Source: Euptelea pleiosperma
Taxonomy: Eukaryota > Streptophyta > Magnoliopsida > Ranunculales > Eupteleaceae
Direction of reading: 5' to 3'
DNA: 64,000 nt
Assembly (NCBI GenBank): GCA_035048495.1
Contig: CM068540.1
Span: 10,648,829 to 10,712,828, forward strand
The position numbers and the translations under genes were made by a program. Below are positions 11,801 to 22,525 of the stretch, piece by piece. Numbering within the stretch: the first letter of the stretch is position 1; each line of letters begins with the position of its first letter. Below the pieces are notes generated by a model. The model did no database searches, was not told the DNA's origin, and was given only the letters and a program-made list of their open reading frames with translations.

Positions 11801-13600
11801 CGTCTCAAATCTGAGCTCACTACTGCGCCCATTATCCGTCCCCCGGACTGGACTCTACCTTTCGAGGTAATGTGCGATGCTTCTGACTACGCATTAGGCA
11901 CCGTTCTAGGGCAGAGAGTTGACAAAAGGTCACACGTGATCTACTACGCGAGCAAAACTCTTAACTCTGCCCAAATGAATTACTCCACCACTGAGAAAGA
12001 ACTCCTGGCGGTAGTCTTCGCCCTTGATAAATTCCGTCAGTACCTCTTAGCCACTAAGGTGGTTGTGTACACTGATCATGCAGCCCTTCGTTATCTCATG
12101 TCGAAAAAGGAAACCAAACCTCGATTAATTCGATGGATTCTCTTACTACAGGAATTCGACCTCGAGATTAAGGATAAGAAAGGAACTGAGAATGTAGTGG
12201 CTGATCACTTGTCTAGACTGACTTTAGAGTCATCCTTCGACACCCAGCCCATCCCTGAAACCTTTCCAGACGAACAACTGTTCGCCATCTCTGTTAATCC
12301 TTGGTATGCTGACATTGTCAACTACCTTGTCACCGAAGAAATGCCTTCACACTGGTCAAAACAGGACAAAAGCCAATTCCTAGCAAGAGTTAAGTACTAC
12401 TCTTGGGATGACCCTTATTTGTATAAATACTGTCCTGACCAGATCATTCGTCTCTGTGTCCCTGAGTCGGACCAACTCAGTATCTTGTCCTCGTGTCATG
12501 ACCAACCTTGTGGTGGTCATTTCAGTACTAAGAAAACTGCAGAAAAAGTCCTGCAATGCGGATTCTACTGGCCCACATTATTTAAAGATGCCCATATCTA
12601 CAGCAAAACCTGTCCTAATTGCCAGCATCTAGGCCGCATCTCCCAGAGGAACATGATGCCCCTAACTCCCATCCAGGTCGATGAAATATTTGACATCTGG
12701 GGCATCGACTTCATGGGCCCCTTTCCAGTTTCCTATGGTTTTGAGTACATTCTCCTTGCGGTAGACTATGTCTCCAAATGGATAGAAGCCATTCCCACCA
12801 AGACCAATGACCACAAAGTGGTGGTCAAATTCCTAAAGGAGTTCATCTTCGCTCGATTCGGTGCCCCTAAGGCCATCATTAGTGATGGGGGCACCCATTT
12901 CTGCAATAAGATATTCGAGAACTTAATGAAAAAGTATGGGGTAACCCACAAGGTTGCCCTAGCTTATCATCCGCAGACTAGTGGTCAAGTGGAGGTTTCT
13001 AATCGTCAGATCAAGCAGATCTTGGAGAAGACAGTCAATACCACACGTAAAGACTGGTCTACTCGTCTCACTGATGCTTTATGGGCATACAGAACCGCCT
13101 ACAAGACCCCACTCAATATGTCTCCCTATCGTCTGGTCTTTGGGAAACCCTGTCATCTTCCGGTAGAGATTGAACATCGTGCTCTGTGGGCCATTAAGAA
13201 GCTCAACTTCGACCTCGACTCTGCAGGGGAGGAGCGTAAACTTCAAATGAATGAGTTAGAAGAACTCAGAAATGATGCCTACAACTTGTCCAAGAATTAC
13301 AAAGCCAAAATGAAGTGGATACATGACAAGAGCATCCTCAGGAAAGAGTTCCATCCAGGACAGAAGGTCCTCCTTTATAATTCTCGTCTTCATCTCTTCC
13401 CTGGGAAACTAAAATCTAGGTGGACCGGTCCTTATACGGTCACAGCAGTCACACCCTTTGGGGCAATCACTATTGAGCATCCCAAGGATCACTCCTCTTT
13501 TCAGGTCAATGGGCAGCGTCTTAAACAGTTCCATGAACTTGACGTATTGCTCATTCAAACTTTTGAAATTGATCTCATCGATCCTGTCTATGTCGACTGA
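8870..13600 (+). CDS. pol: Athila-type Ty3/Gypsy pol (protease, RT, RNase H, integrase)
   Basis: Same frame as gag after the TAA at 8867; first ATG at 9020 gives 1526 residues without a stop. Residues from 9020: Gln-rich linker about 10-135; protease with DLGAS at 344-348; reverse transcriptase with catalytic FMDD at 804-807; RNase H with Asp953 (CDAS); integrase with an HHCC-type zinc region and a DDE triad Asp1230, Asp1289, Glu1325 (DD35E); then the C-terminal [11 protein letters not shown] motif of the GPY/F module. The domain order PR-RT-RH-INT and the DLGAS and FMDDFSVFG wording are typical of Athila. All catalytic residues checked are present. The products would copy element RNA into DNA and integrate it in the nucleus. 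No envelope-like frame follows. Confidence 0.95.
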   Translation, partial: EEVCAFSTYKPPTQNSYSQSYHPDTRNHPNFSWRPQSTQPQAQPPRQPQGMYPPGFNQPNRQFNQGQYQQNQYPSTQNQQFQQGQYSGQQSTFQNQQRVPQNFQNQQIVPTNSSAYNYNAPMSSSRELVPQLPLAVPQQSVPKSGIEDLLAQLITQQQQSMQRLEQQQQQSMLRLEQRLGNLEAEKAKGIFPSQPIANPKGNAKGAVYEIGSQSQSQNEKCQGEVQAVTTLRSGKTVDMGVQPPPVPSPAPITRTEETSPNPTSASSTSAPTSDIPVQKSKAKDKSICRVKPPFPDRLVQDKRDQQFSEILDVFKDVQINIPFLSAIKQIPSYAKFLKDLCTVKRRTHVPKAAFLAEKATAFIQRNSVIKHKDPGSPTVQCEIGDNFSCTALLDLGASVNLIPFSVYQQLGLKDMKPTNVTLKLADQSIKIPRGIIEDVLVKVADFYYPVDFIILDTEPCQDNRIPVILGRPFLATANAHIGCRDGNMSIAFGNLKAEVNIFRLMQQDADREVTDEMCAVESLIPDSTEDILKQCLEHFGADFATESAISDLNDLLETAPLIEIPAPLIEFEPLITMAREPIIPFTTEVKPLQSVSSVTPTSTPSAPTLELKPLPTDLSYAYLGPKETYPVIIASALSESERKKLLELLNEHKSAIGWTIDDIRGIDPSVCQHHIYLEDESKTSREHQRRLNPVLKDVVRDEVLKLLDAGIIYPISDSKWVSPIHVVPKKAGFTVVENENKEMVTQRLKKGWRVCIDYRRLNTNTRKDHFPLPFIDQMLERLAGHSYYCFLDGYSGYNQIPIAPEDHEKTTFTCPFGTFAYKRMPFGLCNAPATFQRCMMSIFSDMVEKFLEVFMDDFSVFGSSFDDCLNHLGLVLHRCQDKRLVLNWEKCHFMVKKGIVLGHVISHQGIEVDKAKIDIILTLPIPKSVRDIRSFLGHGGFYRRFIKDFSQIARPLSHLLAKDSPFDFNADCVKAFERLKSELTTAPIIRPPDWTLPFEVMCDASDYALGTVLGQRVDKRSHVIYYASKTLNSAQMNYSTTEKELLAVVFALDKFRQYLLATKVVVYTDHAALRYLMSKKETKPRLIRWILLLQEFDLEIKDKKGTENVVADHLSRLTLESSFDTQPIPETFPDEQLFAISVNPWYADIVNYLVTEEMPSHWSKQDKSQFLARVKYYSWDDPYLYKYCPDQIIRLCVPESDQLSILSSCHDQPCGGHFSTKKTAEKVLQCGFYWPTLFKDAHIYSKTCPNCQHLGRISQRNMMPLTPIQVDEIFDIWGIDFMGPFPVSYGFEYILLAVDYVSKWIEAIPTKTNDHKVVVKFLKEFIFARFGAPKAIISDGGTHFCNKIFENLMKKYGVTHKVALAYHPQTSGQVEVSNRQIKQILEKTVNTTRKDWSTRLTDALWAYRTAYKTPLNMSPYRLVFGKPCHLPVEIEHRALWAIKKLNFDLDSAGEERKLQMNELEELRNDAYNLSKNYKAKMKWIHDKSILRKEFHPGQKVLLYNSRLHLFPGKLKSRWTGPYTVTAVTPFGAITIEHPKDHSSFQVNGQRLKQFHELDVLLIQTFEIDLIDPVYVD

Positions 13601-14008
13601 TAATCCACTCAGTCTCCTGTGCTCCAACTTGGTTGGGGGTACTTGATATACCCCCGTCATGTCTGGCTGAAGACGTAAAACTTAGCGCTTTCGGAAAGGC
13701 AATTCTGGTATTCCTAGAGTACATGAGTCTCATGCATTTGTGATTATTGTTATATCTCTAAAAATGCAGGTACATTCATTCTCCCAATCATCAGGTATCA
13801 CACACTGTCGAGTTTCTGCCGACTTGGTAACATCCTTCCTGAATCTTTGCATCATCATCACTGATTTGTTATCATTTTATGTCCCGGTCATGAGCACCGA
13901 GGACGGTGCTATATTTTGGTTGGGGGTGGGTATTTACCAAAACTCATGTATTCCTTTTGATAAATATATATATAAAAAAAAAAAAAAAATTTATTTATTT
14001 TTTTTTTT
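13601..14008 (+). other. Athila 3' untranslated region with polypurine tracts
   Basis: Two similar G-rich tracts, TTGGTTGGGGGT at about 13628 and GGTTGGGGGTGGG at 13918-13930, look like a secondary and the primary polypurine tract for plus-strand synthesis. TATTTACC follows the second one and matches the TATT start of the left repeat, so the right LTR may start at 13931. A TA-rich and poly(A)/poly(T) stretch (13964-14030) separates it from the repeat. Confidence 0.55.
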
Positions 14009-14993
14009 ATTTTCAATTTTTTTTTTTTTTTAAGTAAAACACTACTTTTTTATGGGGAATCTCCCCAATTAGTGGACCCCCCATTTAATTAAAATTATTT
14101 TGAAATTCGCGGGGTCCACTAACTGGTCGGACAGCGGGTCGATGAAGATTACCCGGCTATTGGCCCGCATGGACTGATGATGTCCATCGTCTCACAAGAT
14201 GATGTGACAGACATTCTGATGGCGATCGGATGGATGGTGACTTGATTGGGACCCAGATTGGTAGATCGACGGATCTAGAGAGATCCAACGGTCCGATTGA
14301 AGATCCAACGGTCCGATGGAAGATCCAACGGTCAGAAAGCTAAGGGAGATGAGATAGAGCCGAAGGGTAGGAGTTCTGGGGTTAGGTCAGTAGATTCGAG
14401 GATCGAGAGATGAAGAGAGAGAGAGAATAAGAAGAGATGAGAGAAAAAGTATCAAAAAAATGGAAAAAAGCACTGGCGGAGGGTCTGGAACCCTGGTCTT
14501 CACTGTGACCATCCTCACGCTTCTCCAGTAGAGTCGACTATCATTCCTTGCTGACTCATGTGGCTTTAAACGCTTTGGTCCGTCTCTTGGTCATTGGCTC
14601 TCCTGCTCTCTTCGTTCTTTGGGCTGGCTTTTTGGTCCTCTTATTCAGCCCATATTTGGCCCATATCTTCTAGTCATAGCATGTGGGCTCTTTAAGCTTT
14701 GATAATGGGCTTTCATGATCGATTTGGGCCCACAAGTCTCGAGAATCGTCCCATCGGGGTTTCCTGCGACAGAAGAAGCGCGTAATGAGATTCTATCAGA
14801 ATGACTTCATATCTAGACTTCCGAAAATGTGTTTAATGCATGCAAATATACCATTTCGTCCAGAAAAGTGTGTTCTACACAATGAGATAGACTCTTACGT
14901 AGAAAAGTGGATAATTAGAGCAGTTTTACGTAGGAGAGTGCGATAACACTAACAGGATAAGTGCTTAAAATAAGCACTTTTGAGCGAATATCA
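14009..14993 (-). repeat. right LTR (about 985 bp) of the composite element
   Basis: Near-identical to 3681-4658, with the few differences seen including GATTACCC against GATGGGCCC and CTACACAATG against CTACGCAATG. Ends GCGAATATCA directly before GTAGT. Contains the same tRNA-like module (B box 14492-14482 on the minus strand). The start may instead be at 13931. Confidence 0.85.
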
Positions 14994-15550
14994 GTAGTCC
15001 CTGTGAATAGTGAAAATTTGGGATACGAGAAAGATTTTGGGGCACGAAATCCCTGTATCTCTTCTGTGAAAGGAGAATCTCGGGGAACTCTCGTTGCCAT
15101 TGCAATCATCTTATCAGCCACTGTTTCTTTCTTTCCCATCATCTCAGCTACCAGATCAGCAATCTGCTTCCTGGTTTCAGATTGAATATGATCCGAGCTT
15201 CGTTGACAGAAAGACTCGGCCTTATGACGCTTCTCCAGAAGTGGGATTTGTGAATCCCCATGTCTGCTCCATGGATTTCGCAAGACAGATTCCTCTGAAT
15301 TTGACCTGTCCGACTGGAATTGGTTCTTCTGATGATGACTATGTCTGACTGTACCAGATATATAGCCACCATTTTGTTCAACTGTTACCCGCTGCTTCAA
15401 CTCCTCATTCTCTTCGCGCAACTGGGCAATCATCTTCTACTGATTGTCCAACTCTCTTGCTCTTCTGCTCTCCGTGATAGCATCTCTGAGATCCCTGGGA
15501 GGATTCTTTTCTCTCATACTCCTGAGGCCAGTGCGTTTGGTATCCACCAT
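14994..15550 (-). pseudogene. Tat-like Gypsy gag, N-terminal part (broken)
   Basis: Minus-strand gag starting at ATG 15550-15548, just downstream of the primer-binding site. Residues include an acidic/basic coiled stretch (MIAQLREENEELKQR) and the hallmark PFTEEIQGFRAPKSFSYPKF...FTGTTD of Tat/Ogre-type gags. One in-frame TAG occurs about 38 codons in (near 15436). The frame runs to the composite element; the next codons (ACT ACA GAT CCC) are found at 3680 and below, so the two halves were contiguous before insertion. Confidence 0.88.
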
Positions 15551-15595
15551 TATCGAATCGAATCTCTTTTAGAACAAAAAACTTCTTCTCAAGTT

Positions 15596-15612
15596 TCCCA
15601 CAGACGGCGCCA
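15596..15612 (-). promoter_or_regulatory. primer-binding site of minus-strand Tat element
   Basis: Minus strand TGGCGCCGTCTGTGGGA, the usual post-LTR motif of plant Tat-lineage Gypsy elements, lies 5 bases inside the LTR end (CCCCCACA). The matching site of the plus-strand element is at 43304. Confidence 0.75.
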
Positions 15613-15617
15613 AAAGA

Positions 15618-16690
15618 TGTGGGGGAAAAATATCTGATCTAACCCACACAATCTTCGAGGTCAGACGATTCAGATTTTGGTGATGATCGGACGACTCTGA
15701 TGCTCCAGGATGAAACTGCTTTCTCCTCTGCGAAGGATAGGATGATCTCCATATGAGATTTGGTTGTACCTGTTGACAAGACTCCGACGCTCAAGTCAGC
15801 TTGGGAAATGTAACAGGTTTTAGAAAAATAGTAAAAGGTTTCAGAGTTTAAGCTATCTGGATTTGGAGAGCAAGATCTTCTCCTCAGTTCTGAGGGTCTC
15901 ATATTTATACCCTTAGAACTGGCGTGACTCACCTTCCACGTGTCTAGTCATTATCAGTCAACGATGACTCGGATGGATTCTGTTATAAAATAGAATCTTA
16001 TGATTATATTTTGACTTCCTTGATTCGGTTATACCTGAAATAACTGAAGTGACACTGAGGTGGCATCCTTCGTGTCAGGTATTTGGATAAGGGGATGTCG
16101 AATTCGTGATAGTTCAACTAGCTGCCATGTGGCCAATATTCATTAGTTAAGAAATCGATTGTGTTCAGAATACTTACCTCGTACGTAAGAGATCCTGCCA
16201 ACATAAGTCATTTGACCTTATCTAGCTTTGTCGGGATGAGATTGAAATAGATCCCGTCAAGTAAGTCTGGTGACCTTGTCGGGATATATGCATCCAGCCA
16301 GTCATGTGATCTTGTCGGGATGAGATTGAAATAGATCCCGTCAAGCCTGTTGATCTTGTCGAGATGAGATTGAAATAGATCCCGTCAAGTCTGTTGACCT
16401 TGTTGAGACGAGATTCAACAATAAATATGTCGGACAAGATTGAATGCTTCCCGACATATTAAAGGCTAAGACGTTAATGTATTCTGTTAGCATTATGTCC
16501 ATGTGTCGATTATTCCATCTTGACATGTTGGTACTTCCAATTAATGGAAATCGTGTGACACGATGGGCAGTTTATGGCTCCTGATGATGCCTCTGGCGCA
16601 TTTACTCTCGCGTGCTATTCATTAACACATGTCATCTTTTTATGATCGCACGTGCTAAGCCAGTGACACGCGTCAATATCTAACTTGTTG
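15618..16690 (-). repeat. 5' LTR of minus-strand Tat element
   Basis: Inner end ...CCCCCACA at 15618 next to the primer-binding site. On the minus strand a TATAAAT box lies around 15905, with transcription expected toward lower coordinates. The outer end near 16690 is an estimate, placed where homology to an F-family LTR begins. Length of about 1.07 kb fits a Tat LTR. It includes the 44-bp minisatellite at 16227-16410. Confidence 0.65.
16227..16410. repeat. 44-bp minisatellite in the Tat LTR
   Basis: About four imperfect 44-bp units with the core TTGTCGGGATGAGATTG, AAATAGATCCCGTCAAG and CTGTTGACC. The second unit is diverged and shortened. It lies in the putative U3 upstream of the TATA box, a place where LTR enhancer repeats are common. 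Confidence 0.8.
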
Positions 16691-16699
16691 AAAAATACG

Positions 16700-17146
16700 G
16701 CACCCACATCTACCTTGTCGGCCGATAAACGACTGAGGTGAAAATCTTTCTCTACCTTCTTCCTCTCTCTCTAACATCTCTTTACATGCTTTCTTACATT
16801 CTTTCTAGAGTAGATTTACCGCTTTATTTATTTGTCATTTATTTCATGTAAGTAATAATTTAATTAATGCAATTTGATTTCGATAATTTTAGCATTTTCT
16901 GGATTTCATTTGGATGTATTTTTAATCGACTCGCCCTTCTCATCGCTTCCACCATTCTCATTTTTCTCTGTATATTAGTTGTCAACTTTAATTTCTTATT
17001 GCACTAACTCACACCGAGTGCGGATCGACTTTCAACACGAATCCCTATACAATATCTCCATATTTTGCAGGATAATTGGATAAAAATTACAAATGTGTTG
17101 AGATTAGGGTTTTCGTAACCAACGACGTGGAAAAACCCTACTTTCA
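16700..17146 (+). mobile_element. F-family LTR, 3' fragment
   Basis: Plus-strand fragment matching the inverse of about 49667-50130: TCTACCTTGTCGGCCG, CT-rich tract, TATTTATTTGTCATTTATTTC, then a branch-like ACTAAC (17003), acceptor-like TTTTGCAG (ending 17070) and the terminal CCCTACTTTCA (17136-17146). The 5' part of the LTR is missing where it meets the Tat LTR. Confidence 0.75.
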
Positions 17147-17245
17147 ACTATGCGGGTCTAGATTACGGTTTTAGAAGTATTTTCTAACCGTAGTGTAACA
17201 CAAAAAACTACCGATTTTAACCATTTAGTGCTTTTTGTAGTAGTG
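17147..17245 (+). mobile_element. CACTA-like terminal fragment 1
   Basis: Ends GTGCTTTTTGTAGTAGTG at 17245, the complement of a CACTACTACAAAAAGCAC terminus typical of En/Spm (CACTA) transposons, with subterminal CCGTAGTGTAAC. Only one end is seen and the left boundary is assumed. Confidence 0.5.
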
Positions 17246-17797
17246 GAGAATGGATTGCTAGAATTTCATTTAAACTTTTAGGGTTTTAGTTGTTTAACAA
17301 TCTTTACAGTTTTTATGTCTTAGGTCTTGTATTCAATAAGCACTGATTTAGAATTAAGGATAAGTTTATAACCATATAAGTTTGTGTAATTTTATGTTTT
17401 ATTTTGTGCTAATTTTATTTATGACTAATTCTAGTTATTGTGAGTTAGAATTTCAATTCATTTTGAATGGTCATAAATGAATGAGAATGAATGTTAATAA
17501 TGTGTAATGGTGAATGAAATGTGATTTGAAGATACATATATATATGTATTGCAGGTTTCTACTTTAATTGTGTGATATGTACTGCAGTTGGGTTATATAG
17601 GCCACATAGCAGAAAATAGGGATTATATTAAAAAAAATCTTTTCAAAAAACTAACGCCACATGTCACTATATCGCATCGGTTTTTTGAAAATTGACACTG
17701 AAAGTAGACTATATAGCGTCGGTTTAACAAAAAATTGATGCTAAATGTCTATGGCATCGATTTAAAATTGACGCCGTATGTGCTTTTTCTAGTAGTG
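17246..17797 (+). mobile_element. CACTA-like terminal fragment 2
   Basis: Ends TGCTTTTTCTAGTAGTG at 17797, the classic CACTACTAGAAAAAGCA terminus on the other strand. The preceding 170 bp hold subterminal repeats of the type GCGTCGGTTTAAC and AAATTGACGCC in alternating forms, as expected for CACTA elements. It abuts the next LTR fragment with TTA. No transposase is present and no matching left end was found, so 17246-17610 may be unrelated AT-rich DNA. Confidence 0.6.
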
Positions 17798-18027
17798 TTA
17801 CAAGAGAAAAGCACGTAATGAGACTTGATCAAAACTACTTCGTATCTAGACTTCTAGAAATGTGTGTTAATGCATGCAAATATACAATTTCGTCCAGAAA
17901 AGTGTGTTCTACGCATTAAAAGAAACTCTTATGTAGAAAAGTAGATAAATATGAAAGTTTTACGTAGGAGAGTGCGATAACGCTAATAGGATAAAGGCTT
18001 AAAATGATTACTTTTAAGCGAATATCA
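17798..18027 (-). mobile_element. F-family LTR, 5' terminal fragment
   Basis: Minus strand begins TGATATTCGC at 18027 and carries the family's CTACGTAAA, GCGTAGAACACAC and ATGCATGCAAATAT motifs for 230 bp. It is cut by the CACTA-like end before reaching the tRNA-like module. Confidence 0.75.
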
Positions 18028-18248
18028 GTCCCTTTTCTAAAAATGCCCTTACAAAATTTAAATAGACATTAATAAAATAGGAACATTTTGGTATATGTGC
18101 TTTTTATGCTAAAAACAATTATTCTTATTTTCTTTTTAATTGTACACGCTTGTCTCATGTACCTCATTCGGGTAGTAGAGATCATAGGACATCTTATAAA
18201 GATATAAGATTTCTCCCCTAGCTTGTGTTTTTTCTTCTTCAATAAAGT

Positions 18249-18589
18249 TAGACATGCCTGACCACCCACAATATCAGCCACGTGGCAATTTATTAGACGA
18301 CAATAATGGTATAGATATTTGAACAATCCGTAAGTGGACCTACAAACCAAAATTCAGCTGATTAGTGATTTCAAACATTTGGATCATTGTATGTTGGTAA
18401 ATAATGCTCAAATTTCTATGGATAAAATCAACCAACGGAAATGACTTCAACTAACGCTTAGAAATCACTAATTAGGTTGATCTTGGGTTTGTAGGTCCAC
18501 CTAGGGATTGGCCAAACATCTATACAGTCAGTGTCCTCTAATAAATTTCCACATGGCTTATATTGTGGGTGGTCAGGCAAGTCTTACTC
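18249..18589. mobile_element. Mutator-like fold-back MITE, 341 bp
   Basis: Long inverted arms (GCCTGACCACCCACAATAT near the left, ATATTGTGGGTGGTCAGGC near the right; internally GGTCCACCTAGGGATTGG against its complement). Flanked by a 9-bp duplication CAATAAAGT (18240-18248, 18590-18598). Non-coding; other copies of the same family are scattered over 18.9-37.4 kb. Confidence 0.85.
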
Positions 18590-18614
18590 CAATAAAGTTG
18601 GCACAGGCTCACAT

Positions 18615-18800
18615 AACGGGCTTGTTCTTACAGGCTCCCAGAACAGGCATTGTCGGGTGTGGATTCTGAGAATCCAATGGTGGTTTGCATTGGCAAAAAG
18701 TGAATGCCAGCTCAGCAATACCACAATTGTTGGATTCTCGATCGAATTCCACACCCAACAAGGCCTGTTCTGCGAGCCTTTCATAAAAGGCTGGTCATGG
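18615..18800. mobile_element. fold-back MITE, about 185 bp
   Basis: Arms GGCTCCCAGAACAGGCATTG (from 18633) and the near-complement CAAGGCCTGTTCTGCGAGCC (ending about 18778), with CGGGTGTGGATTC and GAATTCCACACCC inside. Different family from the element to its left. Target duplication not resolved. Confidence 0.65.
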
Positions 18801-18867
18801 GAGCCCAATCCTACAGTTTATATTCATAAAAAACAAATTAAAAAAATATATAAGCCTTGCCGCTTTA

Positions 18868-19520
18868 ATAAAACTAGGGGATCACCATGTGCGTTGCATG
18901 TGGCAACACCTTATACATGGCACACTCTTAGAGATCACTGACCGTATATATGTTTCTCCCATCCCTAAGTGGACCTATACATATAAAAGTTCATCCTGAT
19001 TAGTTATTTCTATCTGTTGGATTAAAGTCCTTTTCATGGTTTGTTTTTAACCGTGGATCTTGAGTATTATTTGGCCAAGGATAAAATGACACCACCATGC
19101 AACATGATAACATCCAATGCTCTTGGACCATGCGATCATTACTATTTTAATAATGGGGTATTTACCAGTAAGTTAATTAACTTTTTTCTTTGTTTTTCAA
19201 AAAATCCACATTGATGATGGCCGTACCATATGAGCCATGTGGCACACTCTTAGAGATAACTAACCGTATGGATGTTAAGCCCATCCCTAGGTGGACCTAC
19301 GTACCAAAATTCATCAGGATTAGTAATTTCTATCCATTGGATTAGAGCATGGTTTATTAGTAATCCGGATTTCAAGCATTATGATCAAAAGGTTAGGAAT
19401 CACTAATCAAGCTTATTTTTGTTGCATATATCTATTATGGATGGGCCAAACATTTGTAAGGTAAGTGGCCTATAATAATGTGCCATGTGGCTCACATTGT
19501 GGTCCATCATCAACATTGAT
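18868..19520. repeat. decayed MITE copies and Helitron-like end
   Basis: Around 18871 the sequence ACTAGGGGATCACCATG, then TGCGTTGCATG, resembles the ACTAG...GTGCGTTGCAC ends of plant Helitron-like repeats. From about 18912 and again from 19232 there are degenerate copies of the Mutator-like MITE (GCACACTCTTAGAGAT, GTGGACCTA, ATCCTGATTAGT). No gene seen. Confidence 0.5.
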
Positions 19521-19966
19521 TAATGTCATACACTAAATATTTTCTCAAGGGAGATTCTATGTGAAGTTGTTCAGATTGCCTACGTTGAAAAGTAAAAGTG
19601 TATGATTAACATAATGCCCTTAAAAGTAAAAAAAAAAAAAATGAGCATTTTTGGAACATAACGTGATTACCAAAACGCCCCTAGAAAGAAAAAATTTAGA
19701 AGGAATTGAAGAAGTAAATGAGGGCATTTTAGACAAAGTAAGGTCATTTTCGACATTTTAATCATTTATAACGCAATAACAGGCTTCTCTCTTTAATATG
19801 TAAAATAGATGTTTGTTGGTTTCTTTATCTTAAGCTTATATATTAGTCCTTTTACAGCTATAAAGGGTGTGTTTGGCTACAGGATCTTTTGTGCTCCGGC
19901 TCTTTTGAGGATAATTGAGTTGACACGGTCTTACTTGGATTGATGGAGAACAAAGCCTTATTCAAA
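19521..19966. other. intergenic, nothing recognised
   Basis: AT-rich unique-looking DNA with a poly(A) run at about 19629. No frame of note on either strand. Confidence 0.5.
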
Positions 19967-20493
19967 AGGGCTGGCAATGGATCAAATTCGAGTCAGATTG
20001 GTACAGATTTGGTACCGATCCGATAAGAAATCTAGTCGATCCGAACTCGATCAGATCAGTCAAATTTATTTCCGGAACCAATCCCATATGATTGGATCGG
20101 TGGGGTCCAATCAGATCCGATATGTCTATAAAAATAATAAATAATTATTTAACTAATAATCTGAACTGAATATAAAATAAAAAATAATTAATTTCACATT
20201 TAGGTACACCATAATTATAGGAGATAAAAGCTTAATAGTGAAATTGAAATCTTAGTTGTCATTTTAATTATTAAAAAAATTTAATTATATATAATACACA
20301 TATTATATGCATATAGTATATATATATCGGGTTAGTATTGGATCAGAATAGGGTCGATCCGATAATTCCGATAAGAGATCGGATCGACAATATGTGATCT
20401 GGTACCGATCCAAATGGAAAAAATAGGTTCCAGACCTATTTTTTCTTAAGAGATCGGATCGGATCGGATCGACCTGATCCATTGCTTCGAGCC
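19967..20493. mobile_element. TIR element rich in GATCGG motifs
   Basis: Left end GGGCTGGCAATGGATC and right end GATCCATTGCTTCGAGCC are inverted relatives. The body has many GGTACCGATCC and GATCGGATCG blocks in both orientations, with an AT-rich centre. The length (about 0.53 kb) and structure fit a hAT-type MITE, but the target duplication is not clear. Confidence 0.55.
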
Positions 20494-22205
20494 TTACTGT
20501 TTAACCCTCTAAGATGAAATGACAGATTTACCCTTACAGTGAGATACACTGATACTAGCTAGCATAAGTCAAACTCAATACTACAGCCAAAAAAGTAAGG
20601 GCACATTTTATGAAGTTTCCAATAAGTATGAGAAAAGATACCCTACTTTTCCTATAACTAGTAGGTGCACACGTGCGTTGCACGTGGAGAGTTAGAGTTG
20701 GACTGAGGATATGTACACTAATGAATTTTATAAGAGGGCCGAGAGTAAATTCACATCTGTGCTCTTAGAAGTACGATGTTAGATGAGCAAAAAGTTTTGA
20801 CATACCAAAAGGAAGAACTTCTACCCTTGAGTGTTTTAATGTATTAAGGTCGAAGGAAAGTACATCAACAATTAAAATCTTGAACGTCAAAGAATTGAGA
20901 TTAAGCTAGTAACAATCCCCAACTATTGAATGGGTACTCAGTTGCAATCACTTCACCAATGCAGTAGTCAATCCATCTCTGAAGATGAGTTCTCCAGGTA
21001 ATTGTCTTTCATTAGGCATTTAGCCAAGCCAATTCAATGCGAAACAACAACAATCAAGATGAGTTCTCCCAGTAATTGTCTTTTATTAGGAAGTTAGTCG
21101 GAGCATTTCAGTGGCAATGAACAACACAAGTATTTTCGATGGCCACGAGGTGGTTTTATTTTGCCTAATAACAATACAATGGTGGTACAAAAAGCAATTC
21201 TATAGTTGCAACTGGAAAAAAAAACATTGTCAATTTAGAAATTTTAAATTAATATAGAAATAGGGTAGCAAGAGAGGAAAAGCTTCTTGATGAAAGTTAA
21301 AAAAAACAAAAAATATTTACTAATATCAACTGGTTTAATAGAAATGGCAAAGCTAAACCATGAACATAACACCAACATAAAAGAAAAAAAAGAAAAATAA
21401 AGCACCGAGTTTAAAGAAGAAAACAGACTTAAACATTTATACCCTATAAAAATTGTTAAAGTGTCAAAGAAACAAAAAACTTTCACACTGAAAATGCCCC
21501 TGGAGCTAAAATGATAGAGAGAATGGACTGAAAAGTATTTGGTCGAGTAGGTTGTTTATAAAACCTTAGATGCATATAATTTATAAAGCTCATAATCAAA
21601 TCTGATATGGGCTACAAATCATCCCAATAGTTTCATGTGATTCAGAACCTATGATTTAGTTAGCAAATAGTTAAGTCAAACCTGTGATCCTTGCAAGTCT
21701 TCAATGGAAGATGCATTGTAAAGATCTGAAATGGGCTATAGAATATTTTCGAGTTGTCCAATGATGCCTGGAAGTTCAGTGACCTTAAGGAATCCTAGTC
21801 ATCTATGAGTTGTTCCAATACACAATCCAAGACCTCATGGTTGAGTTGCAGCTAGTCACCAATCTAAATGCAACCTGAATTGTCTTCTCGTAACGGAATC
21901 CAAATTCAGTTCTTATGCATCTTGAGAGACTACGAACAAAGCAATCTTTAGTAACGTGACTTTAGGTCTAGTTTTCCATGACCACATTGCAGTTAGTAAT
22001 AGTTAGTGCATATGAAGCGCACTGCTAATAGAGTAGTCGATCTAAACACTTTAGTTCTAACCAATTTCAACACTTTTAGTTCATACAAACACTAACAGAG
22101 CAGTCTAAACGTGGTCATGACCACGTTTTTCATGACTTTAGTTCTAGTTTTTTATGCATGAACAGAGCAATCTTTTGCATCTTGAGAGACAGAGTAGTCT
22201 AAATA
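20494..22205. other. intergenic, no gene recognised
   Basis: AT-rich DNA. At 20655 ACTAGTAGGTGCACACGTG followed by CGTTGCACGTGG is another Helitron-like end with a hairpin. A short direct repeat (GTTCTCC...GTAATTGTCTTT) occurs at about 20987 and 21063. GTGGTCATGACCACG-type palindromic words recur around 21970, 22110 and 22540. Confidence 0.45.
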
Positions 22206-22525
22206 AAGGTTTAAAAATCGGCCCTTATAACTAAAATAACGGCCGTTATAATGGATTCGGACCTACCCGTTACGTAATGGACTGTTATTTTTTCGTTATA
22301 ACGAAAATAACGACCGTTATTTTCTGGAAAAATAAATGTAAAAAAAAAAAGGCTTTTTTCTTCGTTTTTTCCGTTATTTTGAAAATTTGAACTTCAAAAT
22401 TTGAATTTCAACGCCCATTTTTCTGTTTTTTCCCTTATTTTCTCTTTTTTTTTTCGTTTTTGACCCTGAGCGTTTTTTTTTGTTGTAAGGCCCCCAGACC
22501 GTTATAATGGTCCCATTTAAACCTT
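22206..22525. mobile_element. fold-back MITE with AAGGTTTAAA ends, 320 bp
   Basis: Inverted ends AAGGTTTAAAAATCGG (22206) and CCATTTAAACCTT (to 22525), with inner CCGTTATAACGG-type palindromes and poly-pyrimidine arms. Related partial copies lie at about 22690-22910 (right end TTTAAACCTT 22901-22910), 23408-23700 (left end AAGGTTTAAA) and 38028-38200. Confidence 0.65.

Larger units (their letters stand above)
3681..14993. mobile_element. 11.3-kb composite LTR element carrying an Athila gag-pol
   Basis: Bounded by a perfect 5-bp target duplication GTAGT (3676-3680 and 14994-14998) inside the Tat gag; the reading frame resumes across it. Flanking direct repeats of about 980 bp (3681-4658 and about 14009-14993) differ at only a handful of positions by eye, so insertion was recent. 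The body holds a plus-strand Athila gag-pol with one stop codon. The repeats are the U3-like part of the F-family LTR in inverse orientation. No canonical primer-binding site follows the left repeat; instead CAACCCCCAACC, the complement of a polypurine tract, abuts it, while a plus-sense tract GGTTGGGGGTGGG (13918-13930) lies near the right repeat. The polarity of the element is therefore ambiguous. Confidence 0.85.

Noticed and set aside
16222..16526. Repetitive SISSRQ-type minus frames
   Set aside because: Translation of the 44-bp minisatellite in the Tat LTR.
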